Of a DNA stretch of 64,000 nt, positions 45,739-54,640 are shown piece after piece. How positions within the stretch are numbered: the stretch's first letter is position 1; each line of letters opens with the position of its first letter. The stretch is from positions 310,001 through 374,000 of the forward strand of contig NZ_JALDAY010000003.1 of NCBI RefSeq assembly GCF_022698165.1, read 5' to 3'. The position numbers were made by a program, and so were the translations under genes. The notes beneath the pieces are model-generated. The model was not told the DNA's origin, made no database searches, and saw only the letters and a list, made by a program, of their open reading frames with translations. The DNA comes from Streptomyces cylindrosporus. GTDB lineage: Bacteria > Actinomycetota > Actinomycetes > Streptomycetales > Streptomycetaceae.

Positions 45739-46399
45739 CTCTACGCACTCCCGGTGACACAGTGAAGCGGGCCACCAGCCAGAAGAACCCCAGCGTTATG
45801 AGAGCCAGGACGGCCACCAGCGTCGCTCCGCCCACCACCTTCTCGTAGTTGCGCTGGTAGAGGCCGTCGACGATGTATCTTCCCAGGCCGCCCAGGGAGA
45901 CGTACGCGGCGATCGTCGCCGTCGAGACGATCTGGATCGCCGCCGAGCGGAGGCCGCTGAGGATCAGGGGGAGGGCCACCGGGAGTTCGACCTGGAAGAG
46001 GACTCGGGACTCGGTCATGCCCATGCCTCGGGCCGCGTCCACCGGGGACGGGTCGACGGAACGTACCGCCTCGTAGGTGGTGACCAGGATCGGCGGGACG
46101 GCCAGGACCACCAGCGGGATCATCACCGGGGTCAGGCCGAGGCCCAGGAGGACGAACATCAGGACCAGGAGGCCGAAGCTGGGGAGGGCGCGGCCCGCCG
46201 TGGCGACGAAGGCCACGCTGTTGCCGCCGCGGCCGGTGTGACCGGTGATCAGGCCGGCCGGCAGGCCGATGACGGCGGCGATGGCGAGGGCGGTCAGGGA
46301 GTACTGGATGTGCTCGCGCAGGCGGGTGGGGATGCCGTCGTAGCCGTGCCAGTGGGCGTTGTCGCTGAAGAAGGCGTTGATGAAGTGGAGGACGTTCAT
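45728..46399 (-). CDS. Osmoprotectant ABC permease (OpuCD/ProW type)
   Basis: The protein has 223 residues, starting MNVLHFINAFFSDNAHWHGYDGIP. The channel domain has five to six helices and the EAA loop DAARGMGMTESRVLFQVELPVALP. AGRALPSFGLLVLMF is typical of OpuCB/OpuCD. It is the last gene of the transporter operon and overlaps the previous permease as ATGA. The stop is a TAG inside a hairpin. Confidence 0.93.
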   Translation of the reverse strand: MNVLHFINAFFSDNAHWHGYDGIPTRLREHIQYSLTALAIAAVIGLPAGLITGHTGRGGNSVAFVATAGRALPSFGLLVLMFVLLGLGLTPVMIPLVVLAVPPILVTTYEAVRSVDPSPVDAARGMGMTESRVLFQVELPVALPLILSGLRSAAIQIVSTATIAAYVSLGGLGRYIVDGLYQRNYEKVVGGATLVAVLALITLGFFWLVARFTVSPGVRRGAL

Positions 46400-47103
46400 C
46401 GGGCGGCGTCCTCCAGGGCGATCTGCATCGGTTCGGGTTCGTCGACGGGGCGGGGCCTGCGGTTGCCGCGCGGCATCCAGGGGGTCACCAGTACGCGGAC
46501 CAGGACCAGCAGGGCGTCGGCGAGGATGGCCAGGACCGCGGTGCCGATGACCGAGAGCCAGACCAGGCGGGGCTGGTGGTAGATCATGCCGTCGTTGAGG
46601 AGGTTGCCGAGGCCGCCCTGGTTGCCGATCAGCATGCCGACGCTGACCAGGGAGATGCTGGAGACCGTGGCGACCCGGAGGCCGGCGATGATCGCGGGCG
46701 CGGCGATCGGCAACTGGACCTGGAAGTAACGGCGTACGGGCCCCAGGCCCATCGCGGTGGCGGCGTCGAGGGTCTCCTGGGGGACCGAGCGGACGCCGTC
46801 GACGATGGCCGGGACGAAGACCACCAGGCTGTAGACGCCCAGCGGGATCATCACGGTCAGGTCGGTCTGGCCGGTGTAGTCGATGAGGACGACGAAGAAG
46901 GCCAGGGAGGGGATGGCGTAGAGGATCGTCGTCACCCAGAGGACCGGTGGGTACAACCAGCGCAGCAGTACGCACAGTTGGGCGATCGGCAGGGCCACCA
47001 CGAGTCCGCCCACGACCGGGATCAGGGCGAGCCGCAGATGCAGGCCGACCAGGCCCCAGTACGTGTTCTGCAGGTCGCTCGGTATGTCGAAGAGGCCGTT
47101 CAT
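46396..47103 (-). CDS. Osmoprotectant ABC permease (OpuCB type)
   Basis: The protein has 235 residues, starting MNGLFDIPSDLQNTYWGLVG. It has YAIPSLAFFVVLI and the EAA loop DAATAMGLGPVRRYFQVQLPIAAP. It makes a heterodimeric channel with the next permease for glycine betaine, choline or related solutes. It overlaps both neighbours by 4 nt. Confidence 0.93.
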   Translation of the reverse strand: MNGLFDIPSDLQNTYWGLVGLHLRLALIPVVGGLVVALPIAQLCVLLRWLYPPVLWVTTILYAIPSLAFFVVLIDYTGQTDLTVMIPLGVYSLVVFVPAIVDGVRSVPQETLDAATAMGLGPVRRYFQVQLPIAAPAIIAGLRVATVSSISLVSVGMLIGNQGGLGNLLNDGMIYHQPRLVWLSVIGTAVLAILADALLVLVRVLVTPWMPRGNRRPRPVDEPEPMQIALEDAAR

Positions 47104-48230
47104 CCGGCGACCTTCTCGTCGCTGCGGCCCTCGGCGTGCGCGGCGCGGATGGCCTCGCCGATGGTCTGCTGCGAGACCACGCCGGTCACCCGGCCGTCGG
47201 CGCCGACCGCGACGGCCCAGCCGGTCGGCGAGAGCACGGCGCCGTCGAGCGCGGCGCGCAGCGACTCCTTGCCGTGCTCGAAGGGCCGCCCGTAGGGCAG
47301 GAGCCGGGCCGGGTCGACGGCCCCGGCGGTGAGGCGCGCGGGCTCGCTCCAGCCGAGGGGCTTGCCGTTCACATCGGTCACGAGGAGGTAGGGCACGTCC
47401 TTGGAGGTGCGGGCGGCGATCTGCTCGGCGGTGGCGTCGGCGGCCACGATCGGGGTGGTGAGCAGGTCGAGGCCGGCCGAGGAGAAGAAGGACAGCCGCC
47501 GGATGCCGCGGTCGGCGCCGAGGAAGTCCTCCACGAAGGCGTCGGCCGGGTCGGACAGCAGCTCGGCGGGCGGGGCGAACTGGGCGAGGTGGCCGCCGGT
47601 GCGCATCACGGCGACCATCGTGCCGATCTTCACGGCCTCGTCGATGTCGTGCGTGACGAAGACGATGGTCTTGCCCAACTCGTCCTGGATGCGCAGGAGT
47701 TCGTCCTGCAGTCCCTTGCGTACGACCGGGTCGACGGCGGAGAAGGGCTCGTCCATCAGCAGCACCGGCGGGTCCGCGGCGAGCGCGCGGGCGACGCCGA
47801 CGCGCTGTTGCTGGCCGCCGGAGAGCTGGTACGGGTAGCGCTTGGCGAGCGAGCCGTCGAGACCGACGCGCTCCATCAGCTCCCGGGCCCGGGCGCGGGC
47901 CTTGGTCTTGTCCCAGCCGAGCAGCCGGGGCACGGTGGCGATGTTGTCGATGATCGTGCGGTGCTGGAAGAGACCGGCGTTCTGGATGACGTAACCCATG
48001 GACCGCCGCAGGGTGTTGACCGGCTGCTGCGTGATGTCCTTGCCGTCGATGGTGATCGTGCCCTCGCTCGGCTCGATCATCCGGTTGATCATCCGCAGGG
48101 TCGTCGTCTTGCCGCAGCCCGAGGGACCGACGAACACGGTGATCGAACGGTCGGGTATCTCCAGGGAGAGGTTGTCGACCGCCACCGTGCCGTCCGGGTA
48201 CCGCTTGGTGACTGAATCTATCCGTATCAA
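47100..48230 (-). CDS. Osmoprotectant ABC ATPase with CBS domains (OpuCA/ProV type)
   Basis: The protein has 376 residues from a TTG at 48230 (no other in-frame start precedes the conserved MIRIDSVTKRYPDG). It has Walker A GPSGCGKTT, signature LSGGQQQRV and Walker B LLMDEPFSAVD. The C-terminal third (about 255-365) holds a CBS pair (TPIVAADATAEQIAA, then GWAVAVGADGRVTGVVSQQT). This is the device by which OpuA/OpuC transporters sense ionic strength. First gene of the operon. A GTCTAGAC palindrome lies upstream at 48271-48278, where TAGACT could be a -10. Confidence 0.94.
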   Translation of the reverse strand: MIRIDSVTKRYPDGTVAVDNLSLEIPDRSITVFVGPSGCGKTTTLRMINRMIEPSEGTITIDGKDITQQPVNTLRRSMGYVIQNAGLFQHRTIIDNIATVPRLLGWDKTKARARARELMERVGLDGSLAKRYPYQLSGGQQQRVGVARALAADPPVLLMDEPFSAVDPVVRKGLQDELLRIQDELGKTIVFVTHDIDEAVKIGTMVAVMRTGGHLAQFAPPAELLSDPADAFVEDFLGADRGIRRLSFFSSAGLDLLTTPIVAADATAEQIAARTSKDVPYLLVTDVNGKPLGWSEPARLTAGAVDPARLLPYGRPFEHGKESLRAALDGAVLSPTGWAVAVGADGRVTGVVSQQTIGEAIRAAHAEGRSDEKVAG

Positions 48231-48463
48231 AGCGCCGAATACCCTTCGGGTCTGGACCGTTGGTGGCTGAGTCTAGACCTCTTTTGTTTCACCACTTCTT
48301 CCAGTGCATGGCTGGATTCAAGCGCCCGGACGAAGGGTCCCCCGGGCCCCGGCCTGGGGATCCGTCCTCAGTCTCCTGTGGCCGTCCTGTGAGTCCGCTG
48401 ATTCTCACCGGCCCCTCAGAAGCCGCTCAGGGATCCCACAGCGACGGACCCGATGGTCATGTC

Positions 48464-49321
48464 ATGAGCGAAACGAACGCGGGAGGCGTCCGGCGCAGGT
48501 CGGTCGAGGTCGTGGTGCCGGTCCACAACGAGGCGCACGTCCTCGCCGACAGCGTCGGCCGTCTCCACGCATACCTCGAAGAGTCCTTCCCGTTCCCGTT
48601 CCGGATCACCGTCGCCGACAACGCGAGCACCGACGGCACCTGGGCGGAGGCGACGGACCTGACCCTGCGGCTCCCCCACGTGCACGCCGTGCACCTGGCG
48701 GCCAAGGGCCGGGGCCGTGCCCTCAAGCAGGTGTGGTCCGAGTCCACCGCGGACGTCGTCGCCTACATGGACGTCGACCTCTCCACCGGTCTGGAGGGCT
48801 TCCTCCCGCTGGTCGCGCCGCTGCTGTCCGGGCACAGCGACCTCGCCGTCGGCACCCGGCTGCACCGCCAGTCGGACGTCGTGCGCGGTCCGAAGCGGGA
48901 GTTCATCTCCCGCTCCTACAACCTGCTCCTCAAGGCCGGCCTGGGCGCCCGCTTCTCCGACGCGCAGTGCGGCTTCAAGGCCGTCCGCACGGACGTCTTC
49001 CGGGCGCTCGCCCCGCACATCGAGGACACCGCCTGGTTCTTCGACACCGAACTCCTGGTCCTCGCCCAGCGCAACAGGCTCCGCATCCACGAGGTGCCCG
49101 TCGACTGGACCGACGACCCCGACAGCCGCGTCGACATCGTCCGCACCGCCCTCGACGACCTCAAGGGCATGCGCCGGATGCTGCGCGGCACCCTCACCGG
49201 CCGTACCCGCATCGCCGTACCCCGCCGGACCAGCACACCGCAGGTGCCGGCCGCCCGGACCACCCACGCATCCCTGCCCGTTGGGGCGAACGACTCTCAC
49301 CTCCTGGAGCACGCGTCATGA
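48464..49321 (+). CDS. Family 2 glycosyltransferase (polyprenyl-phosphate sugar synthase-like)
   Basis: The protein has 285 residues. It is a GT-A fold with EVVVPVHNEAHVL at the start, DNASTDGTW, the metal-binding DVDLST, QCGFKAVR and WFFDTELLVLAQ. This resembles dolichol/polyprenyl-phosphate mannose or glucose synthases, but without the C-terminal membrane helices. It probably charges polyprenyl phosphate with a sugar that the next, membrane-bound transferase uses. The two genes overlap as ATGA. Confidence 0.9.
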   Translation: MSETNAGGVRRRSVEVVVPVHNEAHVLADSVGRLHAYLEESFPFPFRITVADNASTDGTWAEATDLTLRLPHVHAVHLAAKGRGRALKQVWSESTADVVAYMDVDLSTGLEGFLPLVAPLLSGHSDLAVGTRLHRQSDVVRGPKREFISRSYNLLLKAGLGARFSDAQCGFKAVRTDVFRALAPHIEDTAWFFDTELLVLAQRNRLRIHEVPVDWTDDPDSRVDIVRTALDDLKGMRRMLRGTLTGRTRIAVPRRTSTPQVPAARTTHASLPVGANDSHLLEHAS

Positions 49322-51438
49322 CGACCCTCGCCCCGCCGCCCGCGCCGCCCGCCCAGGAGGGCAGGCACCGGGCCACGCCCCCGCCCGCGACCCGGATGAG
49401 AAGGCTGTTCACCGGCGCCCCCGAGGACCCCCGCTGGGCCCGCCCGGCCCTGTGGGCGATCCTCGTCCTGGCCACCGCCCTGTACGCCTGGAACCTCTCC
49501 TCCATCACCGGCAACACCTTCTACAACGCGGCCGTCTACTCCGGCACCAAGAGCTGGAAGGCGTTCTTCTTCGGCGCCCTGGACTCCGGCAGCTTCATCA
49601 CCGTCGACAAACCCCCGTTCGCCCTGTGGGTGATGGGCCTGTCGGCCCGCGTGTTCGGCTATGGCACCTGGCAGTTGATGCTGCCGATGGTGGCCGTGGG
49701 CACGGGCTCGGTGGCCCTGCTGTACCGGCTGGTCAAGCGGGACTTCGGGGTCGTGGCGGGCACGATCGCCGCGCTCACGCTGACCCTCACGCCGATCACC
49801 GTCGCCATCAACCGCGACACCAACCCGGACCCGATCCTCGTCTTCCTGATGCTGCTCGGCGCCGCCGCGCTGCTGAAGGCCGTGCGCACCGGACGGCTGA
49901 TGCCGCTGGTGTGGTCCGGCGTCGCGATCGGCTTCGCGTTCAACACCAAGATGATGCAGGCGTACGTCGTCCTGCCCGCGTTCTTCCTGGTCTACCTGTG
50001 GGCGGCGAACGCCTCCCTCGGCCGCCGCATCCGCAACCTGGCCGTCGGCACGGTGGCGTTGATCGCCTCCAGCGCCTGGTGGATGGTGGTCGTCGACCTG
50101 ATCCCGGCCTCCTCCCGCCCCTACATCGGCGGCTCGACCGACAACACGGTGTGGGACCTGGTCATCGGCTACAACGGCTTCGGCCGGATCTTCGGTGCGA
50201 GCTCCTCGGTGGGCTCGCAGGGCAACGGCGCCAGTTTCGGCGGCAGTTCGGGCTTCTACCGGATGTTCAACGAGATCATGGGCGGCCAGATCTCCTGGCT
50301 GATCCCCTTCGCGGCCATCGCCCTGATCGGCGGCCTCGTCCTGCGCGGCCGGGCACCCCGCACGGACGCCAAGCGCGCGGCCCTCATGCTCTGGGGCGGC
50401 TGGTTCGTCCTGCACTACCTGACCTTCTCCCTCGCCGAGGGCACCTTCCACCCCTACTACGTCACCGCCATGGCCCCGGGCATCGCGGCACTGGCCGGTG
50501 CGGGCGGGGTCATGCTGTACCGCGCCTTCAAGGAGGGGCCGGTCGCGAAGTGGGGCTGGGTGCTGCCGGGTGCGATCGCGGTCAGCGCGGTCTGGGCGGT
50601 CGTCCTGCTCCAGCGGGTCTCCGGTTCCGGGACGCTCTACACGGTCGCGGAGATCGTGGTCGGCGTCGCGGGTGCGGCGGCCGTCCTCGGTCTGCTCGCC
50701 GGCCGGTTCATGAAGCGGCAGAAGCTGATCGGCTTCGCTGCGCTGGCGGCGATCGTGGCGCTGCTCGCCGGGCCGGCGGCCTACTCGGCCTCGGCGGCGA
50801 CGACCGCGAGCACCAACGGTACGAACCCGACGGCCGGGCCCAGCACGGGTGGCGGCATGGGCGGCGGTGGCGGCATGGGCGGCGGCCCCAGCGGCAGCAA
50901 GAGCGGCAGCGCGCCGACCGGCGACGCCCCGAGCGGCAACGCGCCGAGCGGGTCCGGCAGCTCGGGGCAGCCGCCGACCGGCAGCGGCTCCAACTCCTCG
51001 TCGAGCAGCGGCTCTTCGTCCTCGTCCTCGTCGAGCACCGGCTCCTCGTCCTCCTCCTCGTCGAAGGCCGAGGGCGGCCAGATGGGTGGCGGGGGCATGG
51101 GCGGTGACGTCAGCTCCGCGATGATCACGTACCTCAAGAAGCACCAGGACGGCGCCACCTGGCTGGTCGCGGTGGCCACCGACCAGACCGCGTCCTCGAT
51201 CATCCTGGAGTCCGGCCAGCCGGTCATCTCCATGGGCGGCTGGTCCGGAAGCGACAACGCGATGACCCTGGCCAAGCTGAAGAGCCTGGTGAAGTCGGGC
51301 AAGCTGCACTACATCGTGGTCAGCAGCAACGGCGGCCAGTCCACCAACTCCGAGATCTCGACCTGGGTCAAGAAGCACGGCACGGCCGTGAGCGCCTACA
51401 GCGGCCTCTACCGCCTGGACGCCTCCGACGTCAGCTGA
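49318..51438 (+). CDS. Family 39 (ArnT/PMT-like) membrane glycosyltransferase with low-complexity insert
   Basis: The protein has 706 residues. The first about 470 residues form a multi-span GT-C fold; FFGALDSGSFITVDKPPFAL carries the acidic residue of the first external loop and AINRDTNPDPILVFLML is typical of the family. A low-complexity region of about 100 residues follows (about 495-595): Gly/Met-rich (GGGMGGGGGMGGGPSG), then nearly pure Ser runs, then Gly/Met again. A globular end of about 110 residues reads SSAMITYLKKHQDGATWLVA. Such enzymes move sugars from polyprenyl phosphate onto wall polymers or proteins outside the membrane. A perfect terminator follows. Confidence 0.9.
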   Translation: MTTLAPPPAPPAQEGRHRATPPPATRMRRLFTGAPEDPRWARPALWAILVLATALYAWNLSSITGNTFYNAAVYSGTKSWKAFFFGALDSGSFITVDKPPFALWVMGLSARVFGYGTWQLMLPMVAVGTGSVALLYRLVKRDFGVVAGTIAALTLTLTPITVAINRDTNPDPILVFLMLLGAAALLKAVRTGRLMPLVWSGVAIGFAFNTKMMQAYVVLPAFFLVYLWAANASLGRRIRNLAVGTVALIASSAWWMVVVDLIPASSRPYIGGSTDNTVWDLVIGYNGFGRIFGASSSVGSQGNGASFGGSSGFYRMFNEIMGGQISWLIPFAAIALIGGLVLRGRAPRTDAKRAALMLWGGWFVLHYLTFSLAEGTFHPYYVTAMAPGIAALAGAGGVMLYRAFKEGPVAKWGWVLPGAIAVSAVWAVVLLQRVSGSGTLYTVAEIVVGVAGAAAVLGLLAGRFMKRQKLIGFAALAAIVALLAGPAAYSASAATTASTNGTNPTAGPSTGGGMGGGGGMGGGPSGSKSGSAPTGDAPSGNAPSGSGSSGQPPTGSGSNSSSSSGSSSSSSSSTGSSSSSSSKAEGGQMGGGGMGGDVSSAMITYLKKHQDGATWLVAVATDQTASSIILESGQPVISMGGWSGSDNAMTLAKLKSLVKSGKLHYIVVSSNGGQSTNSEISTWVKKHGTAVSAYSGLYRLDASDVS

Positions 51439-51459
51439 CCCCCATCCACCACCCCCCTC

Positions 51460-51496
51460 GGGCGGGCCGCCGGACTCCCCTGCCGGCGGCCCGCCC
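51460..51496 (+). terminator. Strong rho-independent terminator
   Basis: GGGCGGGCCGCCGG (51460-51473) and CCGGCGGCCCGCCC (51483-51496) pair perfectly over 14 bp with a 9-nt loop, followed by TTCTTCGGTTT. It ends the glycosyltransferase unit. Confidence 0.88.
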
Positions 51497-51498
51497 TT

Positions 51499-51579
51499 CT
51501 TCGGTTTCACCGCATCCCCGCCCTTCGGTTTCACCGCACCCGCCTCTTCGGTTTCACCGCACCCCCGCCCCTGAAACCG
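51499..51579. repeat. Three ~23-bp direct repeats plus an inverted copy upstream of the exporter
   Basis: TTCGGTTTCACCGCA occurs at 51500, 51524 and 51547 (spacings 24 and 23 bp). TGAAACCG (51572-51579) is the inverse of CGGTTTCA (51549-51556), so the last copy can form a hairpin or paired operator. The block ends 43 bp before the DrrA-like start at 51623. Confidence 0.8.
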
Positions 51580-51622
51580 CCGTGAAGCCACCCTGAATCC
51601 GGCCCCCGGCACGCTCTGCGGC

Positions 51623-52594
51623 ATGAACCCGACGCACCCGGACCACCTCACGACACCGGCCATCGAGGCGACCGGCCTCCGCAAGGCATACGGCGACAAG
51701 CTCGTCCTCGACGGCATCGACCTGCGCGTCCCCCGAGGCACGGTCTTCTCTCTCCTCGGCCCGAACGGCGCCGGCAAGACCACCACCGTCCAGATCCTCT
51801 CCACCCTGATCCGCGCCGACGCCGGCACCGCCCGCGTCACCGGGCACGACCTGGCCGCCGACCCGCGGTCCGTGCGGGCCGCGATCGGTGTCACCGGCCA
51901 GTTCTCGGCCGTGGACAACCTGATCACCGGCGAGGAGAACATGGCGCTGATGGCGGACCTGCACCACCTGGACCGCGCCGAAGGCCGCCGAGTCATCGCC
52001 GGACTCCTCGAACGCTTCGACCTCGTGGACGCGGCCGGGAAGCCCGCCTCCTCCTACTCCGGCGGCATGCGGCGGCGCCTCGACATCGCGATGACGCTGA
52101 TCGGCTCCCCCGAGGTAATCTTCCTCGACGAGCCGACGACCGGTCTCGACCCGCGCTCCCGGCACGCCGTGTGGCAGATCGTCCGCGAACTGGTCGCCGA
52201 CGGGGTCACGGTCTTCCTCACCACCCAGTACCTGGAGGAGGCCGACCAACTCGCCGACCGCATCGCGGTGCTGAACGGCGGCCGGATCGTCGCCGAGGGC
52301 ACCCCGGACGAGCTCAAGCGCCTCGTCCCCGGCGGCCATGTCCGGCTCCGCTTCCTCGACCCGGCCGAACTCGCCCGCGCCGCACAGGTGTTGGGCGTCG
52401 GACAGCGGGACGACGAGGCGCTCACCCTCCAGGTCCCGGGCGACGGCAGCGTCCACACCCTGCGCGCCCTGCTGGACGCCCTCGACAACGCCTCGGTGAG
52501 CGTCGACTCCCTCACCGTCCACACCCCCGACCTCGACGACGTCTTCTTCGCGGTCACCGGCCGCCCCGAGCACGAGAAGGTGCGGACCCGATGA
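51623..52594 (+). CDS. DrrA-type ABC exporter ATPase
   Basis: The protein has 323 residues. It has Walker A GPNGAGKTT, signature SYSGGMRRRLD, Walker B VIFLDEPTTGLD, switch region FLTTQYLEEAD and a C-terminal regulatory domain, as in the daunorubicin-resistance ATPase DrrA. It works with the next gene product to export a hydrophobic compound; the substrate is unknown. Repeats just upstream suggest control by a TetR-like regulator. It overlaps the permease as ATGA. Confidence 0.93.
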   Translation: MNPTHPDHLTTPAIEATGLRKAYGDKLVLDGIDLRVPRGTVFSLLGPNGAGKTTTVQILSTLIRADAGTARVTGHDLAADPRSVRAAIGVTGQFSAVDNLITGEENMALMADLHHLDRAEGRRVIAGLLERFDLVDAAGKPASSYSGGMRRRLDIAMTLIGSPEVIFLDEPTTGLDPRSRHAVWQIVRELVADGVTVFLTTQYLEEADQLADRIAVLNGGRIVAEGTPDELKRLVPGGHVRLRFLDPAELARAAQVLGVGQRDDEALTLQVPGDGSVHTLRALLDALDNASVSVDSLTVHTPDLDDVFFAVTGRPEHEKVRTR

Positions 52595-53388
52595 CCACGA
52601 CCGCCGTCCCCGACCTCCACCTGCGCGACTCCCGCACCATGCTGCGCCGCAACCTCCTGCACGCCCGCCGCTACCCCTCCATGACCCTCCAGGTCGCGCT
52701 CATCCCCGTCTTCCTCCTGCTCCTGTTCGTGTACGTCTTCGGCTCCGCGCTCGGCGCCGGAATCGGCCAGGGCGGCGACCGCACCGCGTACCTGGCCTAC
52801 CTCGTGCCCGGCATCCTCCTGATGACCGCCGGCGCCGGATCCATCCCGACGGCGGTAGCCGTGTGCACGGACATGACCGAGGGCATCGTGGCCCGCTTCC
52901 GCACGATGGCGATCTCCCGGGCGTCGATCCTGGTCGGCCATGTGGTCGGCAGCGTCATCCAGACGGTCGTCAACCTGGTCCTGGTCACCGCGGTGGCCCT
53001 CGCCATCGGCTTCCGGCCGAACGCGAACCCCCTGGAGTGGCTGGCCGCCTGCGGACTTCTGCTCCTCTTCGTCCTCGGACTGACCTGGCTCGCGGTCGCT
53101 CTGGGCCTGATCAGCAAGACACCCGAGGGCGCGAGCAACGCCCCGCTGCCGATCTCCTTCCTGCTGCCCTTCGTCAGCAGCACCTTCGTACCGGTCGACT
53201 CGATGCCGTCCTGGATCCGCTGGTTCGCCGAGTACCAGCCCTTCACCGCGGTCATCGAGACCGTGCGCGGACTGCTCACCGGCACCGGCATCGGCCACAA
53301 CGGCTGGCTCGCGGTGGCCTGGAGCCTGGCGATCGTGATCCTCGGCTTCGTCTGGTCGCTGCGCCTCTTCGACCGCGACACCCACTGA
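52591..53388 (+). CDS. DrrB-type ABC-2 exporter permease
   Basis: The protein has 265 residues with six membrane segments in the ABC-2 layout. It has YLAYLVPGILLMTAGAGSIP, then DMTEGIVARFRTMAISRASIL (the typical coupling segment) and PLPISFLLPFVSSTFVPVDS. It is the membrane half of the exporter with the preceding ATPase, and is followed after 28 bp by a P450 on the same strand. Confidence 0.93.
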   Translation: MTTTAVPDLHLRDSRTMLRRNLLHARRYPSMTLQVALIPVFLLLLFVYVFGSALGAGIGQGGDRTAYLAYLVPGILLMTAGAGSIPTAVAVCTDMTEGIVARFRTMAISRASILVGHVVGSVIQTVVNLVLVTAVALAIGFRPNANPLEWLAACGLLLLFVLGLTWLAVALGLISKTPEGASNAPLPISFLLPFVSSTFVPVDSMPSWIRWFAEYQPFTAVIETVRGLLTGTGIGHNGWLAVAWSLAIVILGFVWSLRLFDRDTH

Positions 53389-53416
53389 ACAGACCATTCC
53401 CAGAAGGGCAGTTGCC

Positions 53417-54640
53417 ATGAACGACGCCGTGCACCTCACCCCCGAGCTCGTCGAGAACCCCACCGGCGCCTACACCGGCCTGCGCTCCCGCCCCGGCCTC
53501 GCGCATGTCGTCCTGCCGGGCCTCGACACCCCCGTTCGGCTGATCACCCGCCACGAGGACGTGAAGGAGGCGCTCACCGAACCCCGCCTGGTCCGCGACC
53601 GCTCGACGGTCCCCGACTCCGAAATGCCGGATCCGCAGGCCGAGTTGCTGGCCCAGGGCCTCGGCGGCATCCCGCCCGAGTACGCCCGGTACCTCACCGG
53701 ACACCTGGCGCTCTTCGACGGCGCCGAGCACACCCGCCGCCGTAACCCCCTCACCCGGGCCTTCACCGCCCGCCGGGTCGCGGCCCTGCGCCCCTTCGTG
53801 GAGAAGACGGCGCAGGCCCTGATCGAGTCCCTCGCCGGGCGCGAACAGGCCGATCTCCTGGGCGAGTTCGCGTACCCGCTCTGCACCGCCGTCATCTGCG
53901 CGCTGGTCGGCGTGGACGCGGCCGACCAGGACCGGGTCTGCGGCTGGATCCGGGACTTCGCGTACGGCGACGGCAGCCGCGCCCTCGAAGGGCTGGGCGG
54001 GATCGTCGAGTTCACGTTGGACCTGGTCGCCCGGCGCCGCGGCGAACCGGCCGACGACCTGGTGTCGGCGCTGCTCGCGGACGGCGGCATGACGGACGAC
54101 GAGATCGTCACCGTCTTCTTCCTGCTGATCAACACCGGCATCACCCCGCCGGCCCTCTTCCTCGCCCACGCGGTCCTGGCCCTCCTCGACCACCCCGACC
54201 AGCTGGAGCGCCTGCGCGCCGAGCCGGAACTGCTCGGCCGCGCCGTCCCCGAGCTCCTCCGTCACGTCACCCTCGTCCGCATGGGCGCCACCCTCTACGC
54301 CACCGAGGACTTCGCGTTCGCGGGGACACGGCTGAAGAAGGGCGAGGCGGTGACGGTCGCCCTGTTCGCCGCGGACCACGACCCGGCGGCGTACGACACT
54401 CCCGAACGCCTCGACGTGACCAGGGAGTTCGGCCGCGGCGACGGCCACCTGGCCTTCGGGCACGGCCCGCACTACTGCATCGGCGCGGCGCTCGGCCGCC
54501 TGGTGACGGGCGTCGTCTTCGAGGAGCTTCTGGTACGGCGGCCGGCGGCACCCGTCCTGGCGGTGGACCGGGCCGACGTGGCGTTCGGGCACTGGCCCGG
54601 CGACGGCTTCCACCTGCTGGGCCTGCCGGTCAGGCTGTGA
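53417..54640 (+). CDS. Cytochrome P450 with atypical I-helix
   Basis: The protein has 407 residues. ExxR is in ELLRHVTLVRMG and the haem loop is FGHGPHYCIGAALGR. The I-helix reads LLINTGITPPALF: the Thr is present but the acidic residue before it, part of the usual acid-alcohol pair, is Ile, and two Pro follow. This may mean altered oxygen activation, as in a few biosynthetic P450s. A ribosome site (AGAAGGGCA) precedes the ATG at 53417, and the 28-bp spacing suggests co-transcription with the exporter. Its end overlaps the convergent regulator by 11 bp. Confidence 0.9.
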   Translation: MNDAVHLTPELVENPTGAYTGLRSRPGLAHVVLPGLDTPVRLITRHEDVKEALTEPRLVRDRSTVPDSEMPDPQAELLAQGLGGIPPEYARYLTGHLALFDGAEHTRRRNPLTRAFTARRVAALRPFVEKTAQALIESLAGREQADLLGEFAYPLCTAVICALVGVDAADQDRVCGWIRDFAYGDGSRALEGLGGIVEFTLDLVARRRGEPADDLVSALLADGGMTDDEIVTVFFLLINTGITPPALFLAHAVLALLDHPDQLERLRAEPELLGRAVPELLRHVTLVRMGATLYATEDFAFAGTRLKKGEAVTVALFAADHDPAAYDTPERLDVTREFGRGDGHLAFGHGPHYCIGAALGRLVTGVVFEELLVRRPAAPVLAVDRADVAFGHWPGDGFHLLGLPVRL

